From the NCBI GenBank assembly GCA_035283845.1, contig DATESZ010000228.1, positions 1 to 7,924 of the forward strand: a stretch of 7,924 bases of DNA, in the 5' to 3' direction. Numbering within the stretch: the stretch's first letter is position 1; each line of letters opens with the position of its first letter. The notes under the pieces were generated by a model. It did not search any database, had not been told where the DNA came from, and was given only the letters and a program-made list of their open reading frames with translations. Shown here piece after piece: positions 6,128 through 7,924 of this stretch. The position numbers were made by a program, and so were the translations under genes. This DNA comes from DATESZ01 sp035283845. Lineage in GTDB: Bacteria > Desulfobacterota > Syntrophia > Syntrophales > JACQWR01.

Positions 6128-6187
6128 CGCTCTAATTATATTCGTGTTTTTTATGAGGCTTTTCCCCTGTTACAGATGATTGCAATC

Positions 6188-7924
6188 ATGAACAAGTGTC
6201 TTGAGATATTGGATAAAATTGCACTGCCGCTTACCTTTGCCGCCCAGGATGATTATCGGCGCCTGCCCCTTATGAGGGACATGGAAAAAACCATGAAAAC
6301 ACTCGCAGAAAGACTTGGACAGGAAATCTCCCTGATTTCTTTTCCCGAAGACCGGGAGAGTGGAATTCGGATGGCCGAGTCTCTAAAAAATATCGATGCG
6401 ATTTTCACCGGTTTCGATCAGGCCTCGCTGGAGGCGAAGGTAAGGGGTGTCACAGCATCCCTGAGCCTTATACAGGGGATCGAACAGATTATTACCCATG
6501 CCTTGCCCCTGCACCCTGCCCCGGAAGTCGGCAACAATAACGACTTTTCGGAAACAAACTACGCCCGGACATGTTTTGAAAAGCTCGCTCTTCCCGTTCT
6601 TGCCGTCAAGGGGGTGGGCGCTAAAACGGCCGCCCTGCTGGGAAAAAAGGGATTGCTGAAAATCGAGGACTTGATCTATTTCCTACCGAGACGTTACGAA
6701 GATCGGCGTTTCCCGGTAAACATCTCCCAGGCCAGGGTAGGGGTGCGGGAGACCATCACGGGTACGGTCACGCAATCGGAAATAAAGTTCTATGGGAAAA
6801 GACCGGTATTTGAGGCGACGATAGAGGACGGGACCGGCTTTCTCAAGGCCAAGTGGTTCAAGGGAAGCTCCGCCTATTTGAGGCAAATCTTTAAAAAAGG
6901 CAACCGGGTGATCTTTACCGGTGAAACTGGCCTGTACTCGATGCAAAAGGAGATGGTTCACCCTGATTTTGAGATTCTCGATAAGGAAAGTGACAACCTG
7001 CTCCATTTCAAGCGTATCGTGCCGATCTATTCGGAAACGGAGGGTCTTTATCAAAAAAACTTGAGAAGGACCATGAAGCAGGCCGTCGATGAATATGCCT
7101 CCTGCGTCTTAAGCCCCATACCGGAAGAAATATGTAAGAGACACAGGCTTATCGAGATAAGGGAAGCCATCATGCAGGCCCATTTCCCGACCATGGATCA
7201 GAAAGTGGAAGACTTTAATGCCGGTCTAACCGCCGCTCACAGGAGGCTCATCTTTGACGAATTTTTCTTTTTCCAGCTCGCTATGGCCCTGAAAAAAAAA
7301 GGACAAAGCCTGGAAAAAGGCATTGCCTTCAAAACAGGCGGAAAAGAACTGCAAAAATTTTACAATATCCTGCCATTTTCCCTAACCGATGCCCAGCGGC
7401 GGGTCATAGGCGAGATAGAACGGGACATGGCCAAACCCTGCGCCATGAACAGACTTATCCAAGGCGATGTAGGATGCGGCAAAACGGTGGTCTCCATGGC
7501 CGCCATGGCGACTGTCTGCGGTAACGGTTACCAGGCGGCCTTAATGGCGCCTACGGAGATACTGGCCGAACAGCATTACGGCAATATAAAAAATTGGGCC
7601 GAGGAGCTGGAGATTAATACCGTGCTTCTTACGGGGAAAAAGAGCGTCGCAGAAAAAAAACATATTTACGGACAAATCAGGGCCGGCGAGGCGCAGATCA
7701 TAATCGGCACGCATGCCTTAATCCAGGAGGAGGTAACGTTCCATAGGCTGGGGCTGGCCGTAATAGACGAGCAGCATCGCTTTGGCGTGGTACAGCGCGC
7801 GACCCTGCGTGAAAAAGGCGGCAATCCGGATATCCTTGTCATGACGGCCACGCCCATCCCCCGCACTCTCGCCATGACGGTCTACGGCGATCTCGACGTA
7901 TCTGTAATCGACGAGATGCCTCCC
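6188..7924 (+). CDS. recG: ATP-dependent DNA helicase RecG (3' end outside window)
   Basis: RecG is a superfamily 2 helicase that regresses stalled forks and branch-migrates recombination intermediates. The first 579 codons are visible, of a family total usually near 700-800. Residues 1-135 are an N-terminal extension of the kind seen in some lineages. VLAVKGVGAKTAALL then begins the conserved part, with the wedge (OB-fold) domain about 185-265. Helicase motifs follow: FSLTDAQ (397-403, Q-type), GDVGCGKT (426-433, Walker A, Lys432), PTEILAEQH (455-463, motif Ia), DEQHRFG (527-533, the RecG form of DEAH) and MTATPIPRT (552-560, motif III). Motifs IV-VI lie off-window. I chose the ATG at 6188, because homologues I recall start just before the LxxILDKI block. 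An in-frame ATG at 6176 would add four residues. Neither has a good Shine-Dalgarno. It has no functional tie to the BREX genes and is probably the chromosomal flank. Confidence 0.97.
   Translation, partial: MNKCLEILDKIALPLTFAAQDDYRRLPLMRDMEKTMKTLAERLGQEISLISFPEDRESGIRMAESLKNIDAIFTGFDQASLEAKVRGVTASLSLIQGIEQIITHALPLHPAPEVGNNNDFSETNYARTCFEKLALPVLAVKGVGAKTAALLGKKGLLKIEDLIYFLPRRYEDRRFPVNISQARVGVRETITGTVTQSEIKFYGKRPVFEATIEDGTGFLKAKWFKGSSAYLRQIFKKGNRVIFTGETGLYSMQKEMVHPDFEILDKESDNLLHFKRIVPIYSETEGLYQKNLRRTMKQAVDEYASCVLSPIPEEICKRHRLIEIREAIMQAHFPTMDQKVEDFNAGLTAAHRRLIFDEFFFFQLAMALKKKGQSLEKGIAFKTGGKELQKFYNILPFSLTDAQRRVIGEIERDMAKPCAMNRLIQGDVGCGKTVVSMAAMATVCGNGYQAALMAPTEILAEQHYGNIKNWAEELEINTVLLTGKKSVAEKKHIYGQIRAGEAQIIIGTHALIQEEVTFHRLGLAVIDEQHRFGVVQRATLREKGGNPDILVMTATPIPRTLAMTVYGDLDVSVIDEMPP

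Larger units (their letters stand above)
5459..6175. other. About 0.7-kb intergenic region without a convincing protein gene
   Basis: Between the head of the minus-strand cluster and recG no frame has both a start with a ribosome binding site and protein-like content. The longest is a basic 72-codon minus-strand frame (5468-5686), which overlaps the predicted cluster promoter. A plus-strand frame open from about 5901 to 6086 has no ATG or supported start. The region holds the predicted divergent promoters for the cluster and for recG, and a series of dyads described separately. Composition switches between A/T-rich and G/C-rich patches, as expected of a junction assembled from different sources. 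Confidence 0.6.

Noticed and set aside
1..7924. CRISPR array, insertion sequence or integrase
   Set aside because: No regularly spaced direct repeats, transposase motifs or integrase motifs were seen in the window.

Overview
The window is the right-hand edge of a BREX phage-defence island next to a housekeeping gene. It opens inside pglZ, whose 5' part lies off the left end. pglZ runs through an ATGA stop-start overlap into a complete brxL. The pglZ-brxL pair is the 3' end of a type 1 BREX operon (type 4 also carries this pair). The remaining core genes, brxA, brxB, brxC and pglX in type 1, would lie to the left and are not visible.

Convergent to brxL, after about 56 bp, is a tight minus-strand cluster (5458 to 3559) of genes I cannot name. 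Read in transcription order it holds a 35-codon small ORF, a 216-aa protein, a 232-aa protein and a roughly 144-aa protein. Spacings are 6 bp, 5 bp and a 3-bp overlap, and one plausible promoter sits upstream at about 5504-5532. By eye the promoter-proximal two thirds is richer in A+T than pglZ, brxL or recG. The 216-aa protein reminds me of the sporadic TIGR04255 group, and the two others recall unnamed families that I associate with small accessory operons. This cluster is the best candidate here for an undescribed system, probably an accessory or defence module carried beside BREX.

From about 5460 to 6170 there is no convincing protein gene. The stretch is dense in dyad symmetries: 5637-5664, 5743-5794, overlapping alternatives at 5850-5880 and 5872-5903, a short one at 5921-5936, a long hairpin at 5966-6008, and an adjoining stem at 6010-6066 that encloses a GCAA tetraloop hairpin. 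It may hold a structured RNA, or remnants of mobile DNA at the island edge.

The right end holds the first 579 codons of recG, the branch-migration helicase, cut off by the window end. Its N-terminal extension before the wedge domain, together with moderate G+C, would fit a Desulfobacterota (former deltaproteobacterial) host, but that assignment is weak. The likely working scheme is that PglZ and BrxL act with off-window BREX proteins in methylation-based self/non-self discrimination and phage restriction, the minus-strand cluster is a separate transcription unit of unknown role, and recG marks the chromosomal backbone.
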